DNA of 64,000 nt from Petrimonas sulfuriphila. GTDB taxonomy: Bacteria; Bacteroidota; Bacteroidia; Bacteroidales; Dysgonomonadaceae. The translations under genes and the position numbers were made by a program. The notes beneath the pieces were generated by a model that worked only from the letters and a program-made list of their open reading frames with translations, made no database searches and had not been told where the DNA came from. The DNA lies in assembly GCF_051201015.1 (NCBI RefSeq), contig NZ_JBPEHI010000005.1. The stretch is one strand, 5' to 3'. Of this stretch, positions 9,106 to 16,419 are shown in pieces. Numbering within the stretch: position 1 is the stretch's first letter; each line of letters begins with the position of its first letter.

Positions 9106-9723
9106 TTATACTGTAGTTGGAAAATCCAGCATTTTGTGTTCCCGACAATCAACTCTTATATGAACGTGGTCCAAGTCCCGTTTCAACAACGTACAATGGT
9201 CTTTTTTTTCATCATCAGAAGGTCGATAGTAGGAACAGGTGGTACACATACGAAGAACGGAAATTACTCCCGTTTTGTTTAAATGGATGATCAATTTTAT
9301 CAAACTTGACAATACGTTTTTTTTATCACCCCAGCTCAATTCTGCAATAGGGCTATAAATCTCTTTGGCGAAAGACGAGGTCTGCCCGGCTATTTTGTTT
9401 CCCTTTTCCGTGAGGTTGATAACAAAGCTTCGTGAATCGGTAGCTTCATTGTCTTTGACTACAAGGTGTTTCTGTTCCAGTGTTTTTACGGTATCGCTTA
9501 TCGTCGCCTTGGTAACATTAAACTCTTTTGCCAGGTAACTCACTTTCTTTTTTTCTTCATTTTGTGTGAACAGGAAAATCAAAATTTGCACCTGAAGTGG
9601 AGTGAGGGAGAACTCCTTGCTTTTCTTCCACAGCAGTACACGAAATGCCTGAGATATCCTTTCCAGGGAAGCAACGATCTTCCCTTCGGTAGTTTGGTCG
9701 GAATAAAACTGAAAATCCTCCAT
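9106..9723 (-). CDS. MarR-family regulator with Cys-rich C-terminal extension
   Basis: A 205-aa protein. Residues 20-140 form a MarR winged helix-turn-helix domain (VSYLAKEFNVTKATISDTVKTL is the recognition region and DSRSFVINLTEKG the wing). The last 45 residues are unusual for MarR: four cysteines and several histidines in CTTCSYYRPSDDEKKDHC and VDCREH, which could bind metal or an Fe-S cluster or act as a redox switch (inference). It lies between the DUF2024 gene and sixA, and a MarR-type palindrome sits in the promoter of this operon, so autoregulation is likely. Confidence 0.85.
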   Translation of the reverse strand: MEDFQFYSDQTTEGKIVASLERISQAFRVLLWKKSKEFSLTPLQVQILIFLFTQNEEKKKVSYLAKEFNVTKATISDTVKTLEQKHLVVKDNEATDSRSFVINLTEKGNKIAGQTSSFAKEIYSPIAELSWGDKKNVLSSLIKLIIHLNKTGVISVLRMCTTCSYYRPSDDEKKDHCTLLKRDLDHVHIRVDCREHKMLDFPTTV

Positions 9724-9788
9724 CTATTTATATTTTGTCAATCTCAATTATATAGGATATCTTTTTTTATTCCCCGAGGATAAGGTGG

Positions 9789-10052
9789 TTAATCACAATT
9801 CTCCATTTCGTAAATATAATATCCCTTTTCCCGGATATCGGCTATCCACTGGGGTTTTATTTTTTCCGTATGGCAATATTTGCTTTCTTTGGAAGTGAGT
9901 GGCTGTCCTTCCTGCCCCTTTGCTTTAAGGTATTCTCTCCCGTAATTGTGAATTACGTTTTCATCTTTTAAATCCGCCGGAACAATGATGTCAAAATGCA
10001 TAACCTTTCCGTCTTTTTTTGTTACATAAGTATCCCAAACAGCTGCTTCCAT
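9789..10052 (-). CDS. DUF2024 family protein
   Basis: An 87-aa soluble protein beginning EAAVWDTYVTKKDGKVMHFD, which matches the DUF2024 family; function unknown. It contains conserved Tyr, His and Cys positions (KYCHTEKI) and ends NCD. First gene of an operon with marR (65 bases downstream) and sixA. A strong promoter with a palindromic operator-like sequence lies about 50-80 bases upstream. Confidence 0.8.
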   Translation of the reverse strand: MEAAVWDTYVTKKDGKVMHFDIIVPADLKDENVIHNYGREYLKAKGQEGQPLTSKESKYCHTEKIKPQWIADIREKGYYIYEMENCD

Positions 10053-10097
10053 GATTTTTACGTTTTAAGCCGGTTGTCTTGGCACCATTGCCATCCG

Positions 10098-10129
10098 CAA
10101 ATATAGTTAGGATAACTAACTAAAGCAAA
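10098..10129 (-). promoter_or_regulatory. Promoter of the DUF2024-marR-sixA operon
   Basis: On the minus strand, TTTG (complement of 10126-10129) is followed after exactly 20 bases by TATATTTG (complement of 10098-10105), the full Bacteroidota -33/-7 arrangement. The expected transcription start is about 10,091, giving a leader of roughly 40 bases before the DUF2024 start. Confidence 0.7.
10104..10122. promoter_or_regulatory. Palindromic operator-like site (likely MarR box)
   Basis: TAGTTAG-GATAA-CTAACTA, a perfect 7-bp inverted repeat with a 5-base centre. It sits between the -33 and -7 boxes of the operon promoter and touches the -7 box, so a bound protein would block transcription. Size and shape fit a MarR dimer site, and a marR gene lies in the same operon. 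Confidence 0.65.
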
Positions 10130-10219
10130 CGAAAGGTGATTTTTTTCATAGAGCCCTTTATCAAAGTATAGCATTTCGATTAATTCAGCCGGTGATAGGT
10201 TTCGTAGCCCTTGTATGTG

Positions 10220-10933
10220 TTACCGTATCAGCTTCATCTTCTTTATTCGGATTGCCTTTATGGGACGGTCGTGTTTGTCTGTTTCTACTTCCGATATTTT
10301 TTCCACGACCTCCATCCCTTTCAATATTTCGCCAAATACGGTATAATTGCCATCGAGGTGTGGTGTTCCGCCGACGTTTATGTAATCTTGTCGCGCTTGT
10401 GTGCTGAATTTGTAAGTAGAGTCGTTTGTATTTCCGTAACGGGCTATTTTGCTTTCCTCCAGCTTATCCAGTTGTTCGTTTGTAAACTTTTTCCCCACTA
10501 CAATGTAAAACTGGCAACCCGATGATGCTTTTTGCGGGTTGCTGTCGTCTCCTTCACGCGCAGCGGCAATAGTGCCGTATTTGTGATAAATTTGGGGAGT
10601 CCTGAATTCTGAGGGAACGGTGTAGCCGACATCGCCGTCGCCCAGCATTGTATCTGGCCCTGCCGTTTTGGACTGGGGATCTCCTCCCTGAATCATGAAT
10701 TCCTTGATTACACGATGGAAAAGTAATCCGTTATAGGTTTTTGCATTCACCAGCTTGATAAAATTATTGCGATGCAACGGTGTTTCGTTGTATAGTTTTA
10801 GCGTAATATCGCCTTCAGTGGTCTGGATAAGGACTTTCTGTTCTTTTTCGTTGCTGTGCTTCAACGAGGAGCAAGCTTGCATTGTCAGCGCCAAGACTAA
10901 AATAAGGAAAACAAATGTTGCGTGAGATTTCAT
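10220..10933 (-). CDS. Cyclophilin-type peptidyl-prolyl isomerase, lipoprotein
   Basis: Peptidyl-prolyl cis-trans isomerase of the cyclophilin family (about 237 aa). It carries a lipoprotein signal with Cys in LTMQACSS, so it acts in the envelope. The catalytic domain is clear: FHRVIKEFMIQGGDP and SSGCQFYIVVG, plus YTVFGEILKGMEVVEKI near the end. I use the ATG at 10,933 because only this start gives an N-terminal signal peptide; the longer frame to 11,047 overlaps the MATE gene. It is cotranscribed with, or shortly downstream of, the MATE transporter gene. Confidence 0.9.
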   Translation of the reverse strand: MKSHATFVFLILVLALTMQACSSLKHSNEKEQKVLIQTTEGDITLKLYNETPLHRNNFIKLVNAKTYNGLLFHRVIKEFMIQGGDPQSKTAGPDTMLGDGDVGYTVPSEFRTPQIYHKYGTIAAAREGDDSNPQKASSGCQFYIVVGKKFTNEQLDKLEESKIARYGNTNDSTYKFSTQARQDYINVGGTPHLDGNYTVFGEILKGMEVVEKISEVETDKHDRPIKAIRIKKMKLIR

Positions 10934-10962
10934 ATTTGTCTGTTTTTTCTTGTTATCACTAA

Positions 10963-12321
10963 TTACCTGTATTTTCGCTGTGAAAAATAATACCACGTGG
11001 CCGAGCATATTCCTTTCACAACAGAAGTGATTGAAATGGCCCACCAAACACCGTTGACGCCAATGGCAGAAGCCAGGAAAACGGCTAGCGGAACGCGCAG
11101 GGTGTTGAATACGATGCTTACAATGGCCGGAGGAGTGGTCTTTCCAATTCCGTTGAACATTCCCTGCGTGGTCAGCTCCAGCATCATGAACAATTGGGAT
11201 ATACCAATAATAAATAAATAATCGCCACCAGCAAGATAGGCCTCTTTTTCGGGAATGAAAACCGAAAAAATTTCACTGCCAAACAACATGAACGACGTTG
11301 TCACTACAAGCCCCAAAGCCATCATAGCCCTTAATGTATACCGATAAGCATGGCGGGCTCTGTCCATCTTACCGGCAGCAAAGTTCTGTGCTACAAAGCT
11401 ACCCAGAGCTGTTGCAAACCCCTGTGAGGTATTCCAGGTAACTCCCTCTATTTGCCCACCTGTGGTTTGGCTGGTAACTCCCAGGTGTCCTCCGTGAATG
11501 GAAGCTATACGGGTGAGGTTCATGTTGATGATAGAAAAATAGACGTTCATGGCCGCTACGGGAACTCCCAGTTTCAGGATATTGAGTGTGTAGTTTTTTC
11601 GGAGTTTTATCCAGAAGGCGAACTGTCCCAAAACACCTTTTTTTCTTCGTAGGTGGCGAATAAAAAGCATAAATACCACTACCTGTGAAAGAGTGGTGGC
11701 CAGTGCAGCACCTTGAGATCCCATTTCAGGAATAAATCCGAAACCGAAAATGAAAAGGGGATCGAGCACGATATTTAAAACCAATCCTACCGCATTAAAA
11801 TAGAAGGGGATATCGCTTCTTCCGGTTCCAATGTAAATCCCCGAGAAATTCAGGATAAGAAACATGAAAGGCACACTGAAAGTAACAATGTTCAGGTAAC
11901 GAATGGCTTCCTGCGTGATGTCTGCTTCCAGCCTGAAAAAAGAAAGGACGAGTTGGGGAAACAGGAAAAAGAAAGTGGCAAAGACCAGGCCCGAAATGAT
12001 GGCGATGGTAGTAGTGTGCGAAGCATAGAGCATAGCCTTATCCAGCCTTTTAGCACCAATGGACTGCCCGATGGAGACTTCAGCGCTCACTTTGGATAGG
12101 AGTGCGAAGGAGTTCATCATCCACATCAGCATACCCACTGTTCCCACAGCTGCGACCGATTTGCTGCCCAAGCGGCCGATCCAGATAATGTCAACCATAT
12201 TGTAGGTCATCTGGATAAAGCTGACAGCCATTAACGGCATCGCCAGGGTGATAAGTTGACGGAAAATACCTCCCTGTGTGAAATCGCGAATCGCAGGCAT
12301 ATGTTGTTTATCGGTTGTCAC
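10963..12321 (-). CDS. MATE-family efflux transporter
   Basis: A 452-aa inner-membrane protein with twelve hydrophobic segments and two homologous halves, as in MATE (NorM/DinF) cation-coupled multidrug exporters. The N-terminal half has PLMAVSFIQMTYNMVDIIWIG and LGSKSVAAVG, the hallmark start of the family. The substrate cannot be told. It lies directly after the tRNA-Gly terminator and before the cyclophilin gene on the same strand. Confidence 0.92.
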   Translation of the reverse strand: MTTDKQHMPAIRDFTQGGIFRQLITLAMPLMAVSFIQMTYNMVDIIWIGRLGSKSVAAVGTVGMLMWMMNSFALLSKVSAEVSIGQSIGAKRLDKAMLYASHTTTIAIISGLVFATFFFLFPQLVLSFFRLEADITQEAIRYLNIVTFSVPFMFLILNFSGIYIGTGRSDIPFYFNAVGLVLNIVLDPLFIFGFGFIPEMGSQGAALATTLSQVVVFMLFIRHLRRKKGVLGQFAFWIKLRKNYTLNILKLGVPVAAMNVYFSIINMNLTRIASIHGGHLGVTSQTTGGQIEGVTWNTSQGFATALGSFVAQNFAAGKMDRARHAYRYTLRAMMALGLVVTTSFMLFGSEIFSVFIPEKEAYLAGGDYLFIIGISQLFMMLELTTQGMFNGIGKTTPPAIVSIVFNTLRVPLAVFLASAIGVNGVWWAISITSVVKGICSATWYYFSQRKYR

Positions 12322-12330
12322 AGTTACCTT

Positions 12331-12367
12331 AAAAAAAGGAGTAACTATTTTACAGCTACTCCTTTTT
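12331..12367 (-). terminator. Intrinsic terminator behind tRNA-Gly
   Basis: An 11-bp inverted repeat (AAAAAGGAGTA at 12333-12343 and its complement at 12357-12367) is followed on the minus strand by a T run. It ends the tRNA-Tyr/tRNA-Gly transcript just before the MATE gene. Confidence 0.8.
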
Positions 12368-12369
12368 AG

Positions 12370-12442
12370 AGCGGAAGACGGGATTCAAACCCGCGACCCT
12401 CAGCTTGGAAGGCTAATGCTCTATCGACTGAGCTACTTCCGC
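12370..12442 (-). tRNA. tRNA-Gly (anticodon TCC)
   Basis: The minus strand folds as a cloverleaf: acceptor GCGGAAG/CTTCCGC, D arm GCTC/GAGC, anticodon stem TTAGC/GCTGA with loop CTTCCAA giving TCC, and T arm GCGGG-TTTGAAT-CCCGT. Discriminator T. No encoded CCA. It reads GGA codons. Confidence 0.95.
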
Positions 12443-12511
12443 AACATTCAATTTACAATGTATGATCAAGAATGCATAATAAGTGTGCATTTTGCATTGT
12501 GAATTGTTTTG

Positions 12512-12594
12512 TGGGCAGTGATGGATTCGAACCACCGAAGGCGTAAGCCAGCTGAGTTACAGTCAGCCCCATTTGGCCACTCTGGTAACTGCCC
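12512..12594 (-). tRNA. tRNA-Tyr (anticodon GTA)
   Basis: An 83-base class II tRNA with acceptor GGGCAGT/ACTGCCC, anticodon loop CTGTAAC giving GTA, an extra arm, and the T loop TTCGAAT. Discriminator A. It lies 69 bases upstream of tRNA-Gly on the same strand and is probably cotranscribed with it. Confidence 0.95.
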
Positions 12595-12623
12595 AAAATT
12601 TTCGAGGGACAAAGATAATACAA

Positions 12624-13115
12624 TTATTTGTATTTTTCGTTGAGCGCAATCATTTTTAATGCAGTAATTGCAGCTTCATCACCTTTGTTCCCGTGCCTCC
12701 CGCCCGAACGTGCTTTCGCTTGTTCCAGCGTATTGGTTGTCAGTAATCCGAAAATTACTGGAATATTGTGGAGAATATTCAGCTCAGTGATTCCTTGTGT
12801 AACGCTGTTACACACAAACGTGAAGTGTGGTGTTTCTCCCTGAATAACGCATCCGATTACGATAACACTGTCTGGGTCTATTTTCTCAATCAGTTTTTTA
12901 GCCCCGTAGGTGAGCTCAAAACTTCCAGGGACATATTCCACAACAATGTCGTTCTGTTGAACACCAAACTTAAGCAGTGTTTGAATGGCGCCGTTTAGCA
13001 AATTCCCTGTAACAGGTCTGTTCCATTCCGAAACAACAATACCAATTTTTTTTCCTTCACCCCGCGGTGTGGATCCGGGGTCGTATGACGATAGATTCTG
13101 TAATTCAGTGGCCAT
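12624..13115 (-). CDS. ribH: 6,7-dimethyl-8-ribityllumazine synthase
   Basis: Condenses the ribityl-aminopyrimidine with 3,4-dihydroxy-2-butanone 4-phosphate in riboflavin synthesis. The 163-aa product shows the family core: IVVSEWNRPVTGNLLNGA, VPGSFELTYGAKKL, VIVIGCVIQGETPHFTFVC, and GGRHGNKGDEAAITALKM. Its ATG shares a base with the stop codon of the upstream TPR gene (TAATG), which indicates coupled translation. Confidence 0.95.
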   Translation of the reverse strand: MATELQNLSSYDPGSTPRGEGKKIGIVVSEWNRPVTGNLLNGAIQTLLKFGVQQNDIVVEYVPGSFELTYGAKKLIEKIDPDSVIVIGCVIQGETPHFTFVCNSVTQGITELNILHNIPVIFGLLTTNTLEQAKARSGGRHGNKGDEAAITALKMIALNEKYK

Positions 13116-13825
13116 TAATTTCCTGCTTTTTGAAGCTTGGCGGCTTCAATGTATTTGTCTGCTTCCTGTCCCTGTGGTGAGTTGAGGTATTTGTCCTTGA
13201 TCATCTGGAAGGTTTCAATGGCCTTATCGTAATTTTTAACGGATAAGTATGCAAGTCCCACTTTGTTGTAGTAGATGGGCGTCAGCATTTCATCGTTGGC
13301 TTTTTGGGCTGCATTGTTGAAATGAGAAATGGCTTTTTCGGTATCCCCCATATTCATATAAACATCACCTATTGCTCCTGCTATAGCCGGGGTGATTAAC
13401 AAATCGCCACCTCTGAATTTGTTCAGGTACTCCAGCGCTTTTTCATTGTTTCCCAATCTGCTGTAACTGATTCCGGCATAGGCACGGGCTAGGTCAGCAG
13501 TTTTGGTGCCGCTGAAATCTTTTATGATGTTTTCGAAGCCGATAAAATCGTTACCGTTACCGAAAAGGGCAAGGGAGTCTTCTTGATTCTGAAAGAATCT
13601 TTCACCTTTGTAAATGGCTGCCTGTGCTTTTTCGTTTCGTGGGTTTTTATACAAATAGTTGTATGCAATGATCGCGCCGACAACCAAAACGACTGCTGCC
13701 AATGCGATTAAAATGTTTTTTTGATTCTTTTCAATAAAACGTTCCGATGAAGTCAACGCTTCTTCGATATTCTCAAAACCTTTCTCGGCTTTACTTTCCT
13801 GATGTTTATTGGACATTTTGTTCAA
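13115..13825 (-). CDS. Tetratricopeptide-repeat membrane protein
   Basis: A 236-aa protein with one membrane segment (about residues 38-57, ILIALAAVVLVVGAIIAYNY) after a charged cytoplasmic N-terminus, then a periplasmic region of TPR repeats (LARAYAGISYSRLGNNEKAL, AGAIGDVYMNMGDTEKAISH, VGLAYLSVKNYDKAIETF). The layout resembles the YfgM group of envelope TPR proteins. It may scaffold envelope proteins; no specific role can be assigned. The start may also be the ATG three codons later at 13,816. It overlaps the ribH start by one base. Confidence 0.8.
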   Translation of the reverse strand: MNKMSNKHQESKAEKGFENIEEALTSSERFIEKNQKNILIALAAVVLVVGAIIAYNYLYKNPRNEKAQAAIYKGERFFQNQEDSLALFGNGNDFIGFENIIKDFSGTKTADLARAYAGISYSRLGNNEKALEYLNKFRGGDLLITPAIAGAIGDVYMNMGDTEKAISHFNNAAQKANDEMLTPIYYNKVGLAYLSVKNYDKAIETFQMIKDKYLNSPQGQEADKYIEAAKLQKAGN

Positions 13826-13852
13826 AAAATAATGTTATCAAATTTCAAGTTG

Positions 13853-13860
13853 CAAAAGTA
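13853..13860 (-). promoter_or_regulatory. Candidate -7 element for the TPR-ribH operon
   Basis: TACTTTTG on the minus strand fits TAnnTTTG, 28-37 bases before the candidate start codons. No clear -33 box. Confidence 0.4.
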
Positions 13861-13911
13861 ATGGTTTTTAAGCGATAAATAAAATAAATTGGATAAATTT
13901 TCTCTAAACTG

Positions 13912-13943
13912 TTTGTCGCTGATTAATCTTTTCCGTAAGTTTG
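13912..13943 (+). promoter_or_regulatory. Promoter of the DUF4468 gene
   Basis: TTTG (13912-13915), 20 bases, then TAAGTTTG (13936-13943): a complete Bacteroidota promoter. The start codon is 53 bases further on. Confidence 0.65.
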
Positions 13944-13996
13944 TAGTCATATACATTGTATAAAGTAAATTTATGCAAGAAACTAAAACTTAAGTT

Positions 13997-14566
13997 ATGA
14001 AGAAGATTATTTTCACTGCATTAATATTCGCTTCAGGACTGATTCAGGTAAATGCCCAGTCTGTTTTTACTGCTGTTCCGGTGGTAAACGGGAAAGTGGT
14101 GTTTCAACAGTTTATTCATATTGATCGGGAACTTGCTGCTGATCAGCGATATGCATTGCTCTACAAGTGGGGGAAGGATAATTACGCCGGCAACCCTTTG
14201 TTATCGGGTATACGCTTTGACGATAAGGCAAGAAGCATAACCGTAGGTTCTAAAATAGAACTGTTGTTGCCGCAGAACAGCAACGGAGTGCGGGAAAAAG
14301 TGGTCATGAATTACCGGTTTGATGCTACCATAACCAATGCGGGCTGTATGTTGGTTGTGAGGGATGTTACTTATCAGAACAGCCAGTCTCCCAATTCCTC
14401 GTTCTTCCCTAAAACGTTTACCGCAGAAGAAACCATTACTTCCACTGCAATTTCTGCCGCATCAGGTCTAGACAAAGAATTTAAGACGAACACCCAAAAG
14501 AGTACGTTGTTTTACCTGAACGGGTTGTACAATGAGTTGAGTAAAATTTTTAATCTCAGTAAATAA
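13997..14566 (+). CDS. DUF4468 domain-containing exported protein
   Basis: A 189-aa protein with a cleavable signal peptide (residues 1-20, ending VNAQS). The mature part fits DUF4468, a TBP-like fold found in Bacteroidota: VPVVNGKVVFQQFIHIDREL followed by KVVMNYRFDATITNAGCMLVVRD. Function unknown; likely periplasmic. It stands alone with its own promoter. Confidence 0.8.
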   Translation: MKKIIFTALIFASGLIQVNAQSVFTAVPVVNGKVVFQQFIHIDRELAADQRYALLYKWGKDNYAGNPLLSGIRFDDKARSITVGSKIELLLPQNSNGVREKVVMNYRFDATITNAGCMLVVRDVTYQNSQSPNSSFFPKTFTAEETITSTAISAASGLDKEFKTNTQKSTLFYLNGLYNELSKIFNLSK

Positions 14567-14606
14567 AGACGGATCCCGATCTTCTTGAAAATTTATTTGC
14601 CGTTTT

Positions 14607-14638
14607 TTTGGTAAATACATTTTTTATGGTTAATTTTG
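14607..14638 (+). promoter_or_regulatory. Promoter of the rpmB-rpmG-DUF4295 operon
   Basis: TTTG (14607-14610), 20 bases, then TAATTTTG (14631-14638). The rpmB start is at 14,700, leaving a leader of about 55 bases. Confidence 0.7.
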
Positions 14639-14699
14639 CGCCCTGATTTGTCCGAAAACAGCTGAATATTTATAGAAATCAATAAAATACAACATAGCA

Positions 14700-14939
14700 A
14701 TGTCTAAGATTTGTCAAATAACCGGAAAAAGAGCAATGGTTGGAAACAACGTTTCTCACTCCAACAGAAGAACAAAACGTAAATTTAACGTTAATTTGTT
14801 CAAAAAGAAATTCTATTGGGTGGAAGAAGATTGCTGGATCAGCCTGAATATTTCTGCTTCAGGTTTACGCACCGTTAATAAAATAGGATTGGATGCCGCT
14901 TTAAAGCAAGCTGCTGAAAAAGGGTATTTAAACGCTTAA
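14700..14939 (+). CDS. rpmB: Large ribosomal subunit protein bL28
   Basis: A 79-aa basic protein, MSKICQITGKRAMVGNNVSH at the start, the standard bL28 opening, and the SNRRTKRKFNVNLFKKKFYW segment. Length normal. First gene of a three-gene ribosomal operon ending in a strong terminator at 15,377. Confidence 0.97.
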   Translation: MSKICQITGKRAMVGNNVSHSNRRTKRKFNVNLFKKKFYWVEEDCWISLNISASGLRTVNKIGLDAALKQAAEKGYLNA

Positions 14940-14958
14940 TTATCAGGAGGAAAGAGCA

Positions 14959-15147
14959 ATGTCGAAAAAAGCAAAAGGAAACAGGGTTCAGGTAATTCTA
15001 GAATGTACCGAACATAAAGAAAGCGGAATGCCCGGGACTTCGAGATACATTACAACGAAGAACAGAAAAAACACAACCGAAAGATTGGAGTTGAAAAAAT
15101 ACAACCCCATCTTAAAGAAAATGACCGTTCATAAAGAAATTAAATAA
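14959..15147 (+). CDS. rpmG: Large ribosomal subunit protein bL33
   Basis: A 62-aa basic protein with ECTEHKESGMPGTSRYITTK and NTTERLELKKYNPILKK, typical bL33. The zinc-binding cysteines of the other paralogue type are absent (only one Cys), so this is the zinc-independent form. An AGGAGG sequence precedes it, unusual in this phylum, where Shine-Dalgarno sequences are seldom used. Confidence 0.96.
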   Translation: MSKKAKGNRVQVILECTEHKESGMPGTSRYITTKNRKNTTERLELKKYNPILKKMTVHKEIK

Positions 15148-15161
15148 TTAAGGAGTAAACT

Positions 15162-15323
15162 ATGGCAAAGAAAGCAGTCGCAGGATTCCGCGATAAAACT
15201 TCAACAACAGGACGCAGCCACACCAAGGTTATTAAAATGGTGAAGTCTGAAAAAACAGGAGCTTACAGTTTCAGAGAAGAGATGGTCCTTAACGATCGGG
15301 TACAAGATTTTTTTAAAAAATAA
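15162..15323 (+). CDS. DUF4295 family small basic protein (probable ribosomal protein)
   Basis: A 53-aa basic protein, MAKKAVAGFRDKTSTTGRSH at the start and a lysine-rich end, matching DUF4295. It follows rpmG after 14 bases and an AAGGAG sequence, and shares the operon terminator. The family is confined to Bacteroidota; from memory, a ribosome structure from a flavobacterium assigned such a protein as a new large-subunit component (bL38), but I cannot verify that here. The operon context alone supports a ribosomal role. Confidence 0.85.
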   Translation: MAKKAVAGFRDKTSTTGRSHTKVIKMVKSEKTGAYSFREEMVLNDRVQDFFKK

Positions 15324-15341
15324 ATCCGTTAAAAATATGTA

Positions 15342-15377
15342 AAAACTTCCCTGCAAGAACTTGTGGGGAAGTTTTTT
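15342..15377 (+). terminator. Intrinsic terminator of the rpmB operon
   Basis: Stem AAAACTTCCC (15342-15351) pairs with GGGAAGTTTT (15366-15375), with an inner GCAAG/CTTGT pairing, followed by T residues. Confidence 0.85.
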
Positions 15378-15465
15378 ATTGACTATTTTGTAGATTTGTA
15401 CGATATTGCGGAAGCATCGCATAAGCCCTTGCATGGGAAATTGAAAAAGTAAAAATTACGCAACT

Positions 15466-16419
15466 ATGGGATTGTTCGAAATATTTTCGAAGAAAAAGAA
15501 AGAGACGCTTGATCAGGGACTGGAAAAAACCAAGGAAAATATTTTCTCCAGATTAACCCGTGCCGTTGCTGGAAAATCGAGAGTAGACGATGATGTGCTC
15601 GATGAACTGGAAGAAATATTGGTAACTTCGGATGTAGGTGTTGATACGACATTAAAAATAATTGACCGGATAGAGGGACGTGTTGCCCGCGACAAATATG
15701 TGAGTACGGATGAACTTACAAAAATTCTCCGGGAGGAGATAGCCGAACTGCTCACTGAAAACAACTCGGGTGATACAGTTGAGTTTGCCGTCCCGGAAAA
15801 TAAAAAGCCATACGTTATTATGGTAGTTGGGGTGAACGGAGTGGGGAAAACCACTACCATAGGGAAACTGGCGTATCAGTTTAAACAAAATGGGTTGTCC
15901 GTATATCTTGGCGCGGCCGATACTTTCCGTGCTGCGGCTGTGGAGCAGCTTGATATCTGGGGTAAACGTGTGGGAGTTCCCGTGGTGAAGCAAAAGATGG
16001 GTGCCGATCCCGCGTCGGTGGCTTTTGATACGTTGAGTTCGGCAAAAGCAAATGATGCCGATGTGGTAATCATTGATACTGCAGGGCGTTTGCACAACAA
16101 GATTAACCTGATGAACGAGCTTACCAAAATTAAAAACGTGATGAGTAAAGTAGTTCCGGGCACTCCGGACGAAGTCCTTCTGGTATTGGACGGTTCCACC
16201 GGACAAAACGCGTTTGAACAGGCTAAACAATTTACCGCTGCCACCGAAGTCTCGGCTCTGGCTATCACTAAACTAGATGGAACAGCAAAAGGTGGAGTCG
16301 TTATTGGTATCTCGGATCAATTTAAAATTCCGGTAAAATATATAGGGCTGGGTGAAGGGATGGAAGACCTGCAAGTTTTCCGAAGGAAAGAATTTGTGGA
16401 TTCGTTGTTTGGAGAATGA
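15466..16419 (+). CDS. ftsY: Signal recognition particle receptor FtsY
   Basis: Membrane-associated SRP GTPase that receives ribosome-SRP complexes and passes them to SecYEG. The 317-aa protein has a short N-terminal region, the NG domain with GVNGVGKTTTIGKLA, DTFRAAAVEQL, DTAGRLH, and TKLDGTAKGG. It lacks the long acidic A domain of E. coli FtsY, as usual for this phylum. The end overlaps rimO by 4 bases. Confidence 0.96.
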   Translation: MGLFEIFSKKKKETLDQGLEKTKENIFSRLTRAVAGKSRVDDDVLDELEEILVTSDVGVDTTLKIIDRIEGRVARDKYVSTDELTKILREEIAELLTENNSGDTVEFAVPENKKPYVIMVVGVNGVGKTTTIGKLAYQFKQNGLSVYLGAADTFRAAAVEQLDIWGKRVGVPVVKQKMGADPASVAFDTLSSAKANDADVVIIDTAGRLHNKINLMNELTKIKNVMSKVVPGTPDEVLLVLDGSTGQNAFEQAKQFTAATEVSALAITKLDGTAKGGVVIGISDQFKIPVKYIGLGEGMEDLQVFRRKEFVDSLFGE

